From positions 1-5,654 of the forward strand of contig CAZCJL010000223.1 of NCBI GenBank assembly GCA_964498785.1: 5,654 nt of DNA, written 5' to 3'. This DNA comes from Mariaggregatimicrobium sp964498785 (GTDB lineage Bacteria; Zhuqueibacterota; Zhuqueibacteria; Thermofontimicrobiales; Thiofontviventaceae). Under the pieces are notes generated by a model, which was not told the DNA's origin, searched no databases, and was given only the letters and a program-made list of their open reading frames with translations. Positions within the stretch are counted from its first letter, which is position 1. The number at the start of each line of letters is the position of its first letter. Positions 5,260 to 5,654 of the stretch are shown here, piece by piece. The translations under genes were made by a program, and so were the position numbers.

Positions 5260-5654
5260 ATCAGTTCTCACGAAGATATATTAAATGGGATTACGAAATT
5301 ACAGTGCCAGATTAAGAAATTAGAAACACTCAACTAAATTGTTTTGTTATATTTCATTTTGTGATACTTTGTTTTATCAAAAGCTGCGGAAAAATCGAGT
5401 TGTAAATATTAACATAATACGAAATAAATGAAAAACTGTCAATATTTATTTCCGAAATCAGGGGATAAGTTTTCGTTTCTGTTTTCAGGAAATACGGCTA
5501 AGCGAAATTCCTGACAGGGTGTTTTTTTAATTATTTTTTTACATTTAGCTTGACTTTGTACATAAATAACATTTCGTGTATTTTTGTGTGTTTAGTAGGC
5601 TACAATTGTATCCATTCAATAATTGATGGTGTGCATCAAAGCTTTCGGATTCTC
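5260..5654. other. AT-rich upstream intergenic region without an identifiable gene
   Basis: No supported coding region is visible between the membrane protein start and the window end. It contains the promoter at 5414-5442, a leader of roughly 150 bases, and an inverted repeat TCAGGAA/TTCCTGA with a 16-base loop (5485-5514) followed on the plus strand by GGTG and a seven-T run. A short plus-strand frame opens at ATG 5626 and runs off the edge after nine complete codons, but it has no clear ribosome binding site and is not called. Confidence 0.5.
5414..5442 (-). promoter_or_regulatory. strong sigma70-type promoter for the membrane protein gene
   Basis: On the minus strand a perfect TTGACA (5442-5437) is separated by 17 bases from TATTAT (5419-5414), which matches the -10 consensus at 5 of 6 positions. 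Predicted transcription starts near 5407, leaving a 5' leader of about 150 bases before the ATG at 5259. It is the best promoter match in the window and points at the first gene of the cluster. Confidence 0.65.

Noticed and set aside
5485..5520. Plus-strand intrinsic terminator (TCAGGAA/TTCCTGA followed by a T run)
   Set aside because: The stem is only 7 bp with a 16-base loop, the T run is offset from the stem, and no plus-strand gene precedes it. It is mentioned only as an inverted repeat.
1..5654. Template repeat or DGR reverse transcriptase inside the window
   Set aside because: I looked for an AAC/AAT-rich noncoding copy of the VR on either strand and for a reverse transcriptase active-site motif, and found neither. 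The machinery must be outside if it exists.
5577..5654. Plus-strand promoter (TACAAT at 5601) and a gene starting at ATG 5626
   Set aside because: There is no convincing -35 box at the right distance and no ribosome binding site, and only nine complete codons are visible before the edge.

Overview
The window is a bacterial accessory locus. All four well supported genes lie on the minus strand, so they read right to left, and gene density is moderate. Base composition is AT-rich and the intergenic gaps are loaded with hairpins and G/C homopolymer tracts. The domain content (TIR, DUF4062, a deoxyribosyltransferase-like head, RDD and pentapeptide repeats, and DUF1566/Lcl_C tails of the LMWQQ...DWRLPTLEEAMSLMEP type) suggests a Gram-negative, genome-rich environmental bacterium. 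Deltaproteobacterial or large filamentous/colonial lineages are my guess from memory of similar proteins; the sequence does not prove it.

Layout in transcription order. At 5259-3187 lies a membrane protein with an RDD-like N-terminus, seven predicted membrane segments, a pentapeptide-repeat helix and a C-terminal DUF1566/Lcl_C domain. A very good sigma70-type promoter (TTGACA-17-TATTAT) lies about 160 bases upstream of it. The gap 3186-2784 holds a G-rich post-stop tail, a roughly 200-bp palindromic element with 13-bp terminal inverted repeats (2877-3076), and a candidate promoter. At 2783-1872 lies a TIR-domain protein with a Lcl_C tail. Thirty-seven bases later, at 1834-575, lies a deoxyribosyltransferase-like head followed by a coiled coil and a Lcl_C tail. 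After 119 bases with another G-rich post-stop tail comes a short DUF4062 protein (455-30).

The key observation is that the 3' ends of the membrane gene and the deoxyribosyltransferase-like gene are almost identical in their flanks but differ in an 18-codon core. There, 18 of the 20 nucleotide differences fall at first or second codon positions. This is the signature of variable regions (VRs) rewritten by a diversity-generating retroelement (DGR), in which template adenines, mostly in AAY codons, are mutagenised. DUF1566/Lcl_C is an established C-type-lectin-fold DGR target domain. No reverse transcriptase, Avd-like protein or template repeat (TR) is visible here, so the machinery would act from elsewhere.

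Taken together, the locus looks like a set of DGR target proteins in which one diversifiable recognition module is fused to different signalling or effector heads: TIR, a nucleotide-processing-like fold, and a membrane/pentapeptide protein. A DUF4062 protein lies beside them. The natural inference is a diversified immune or recognition system, but its function is not shown by the sequence.
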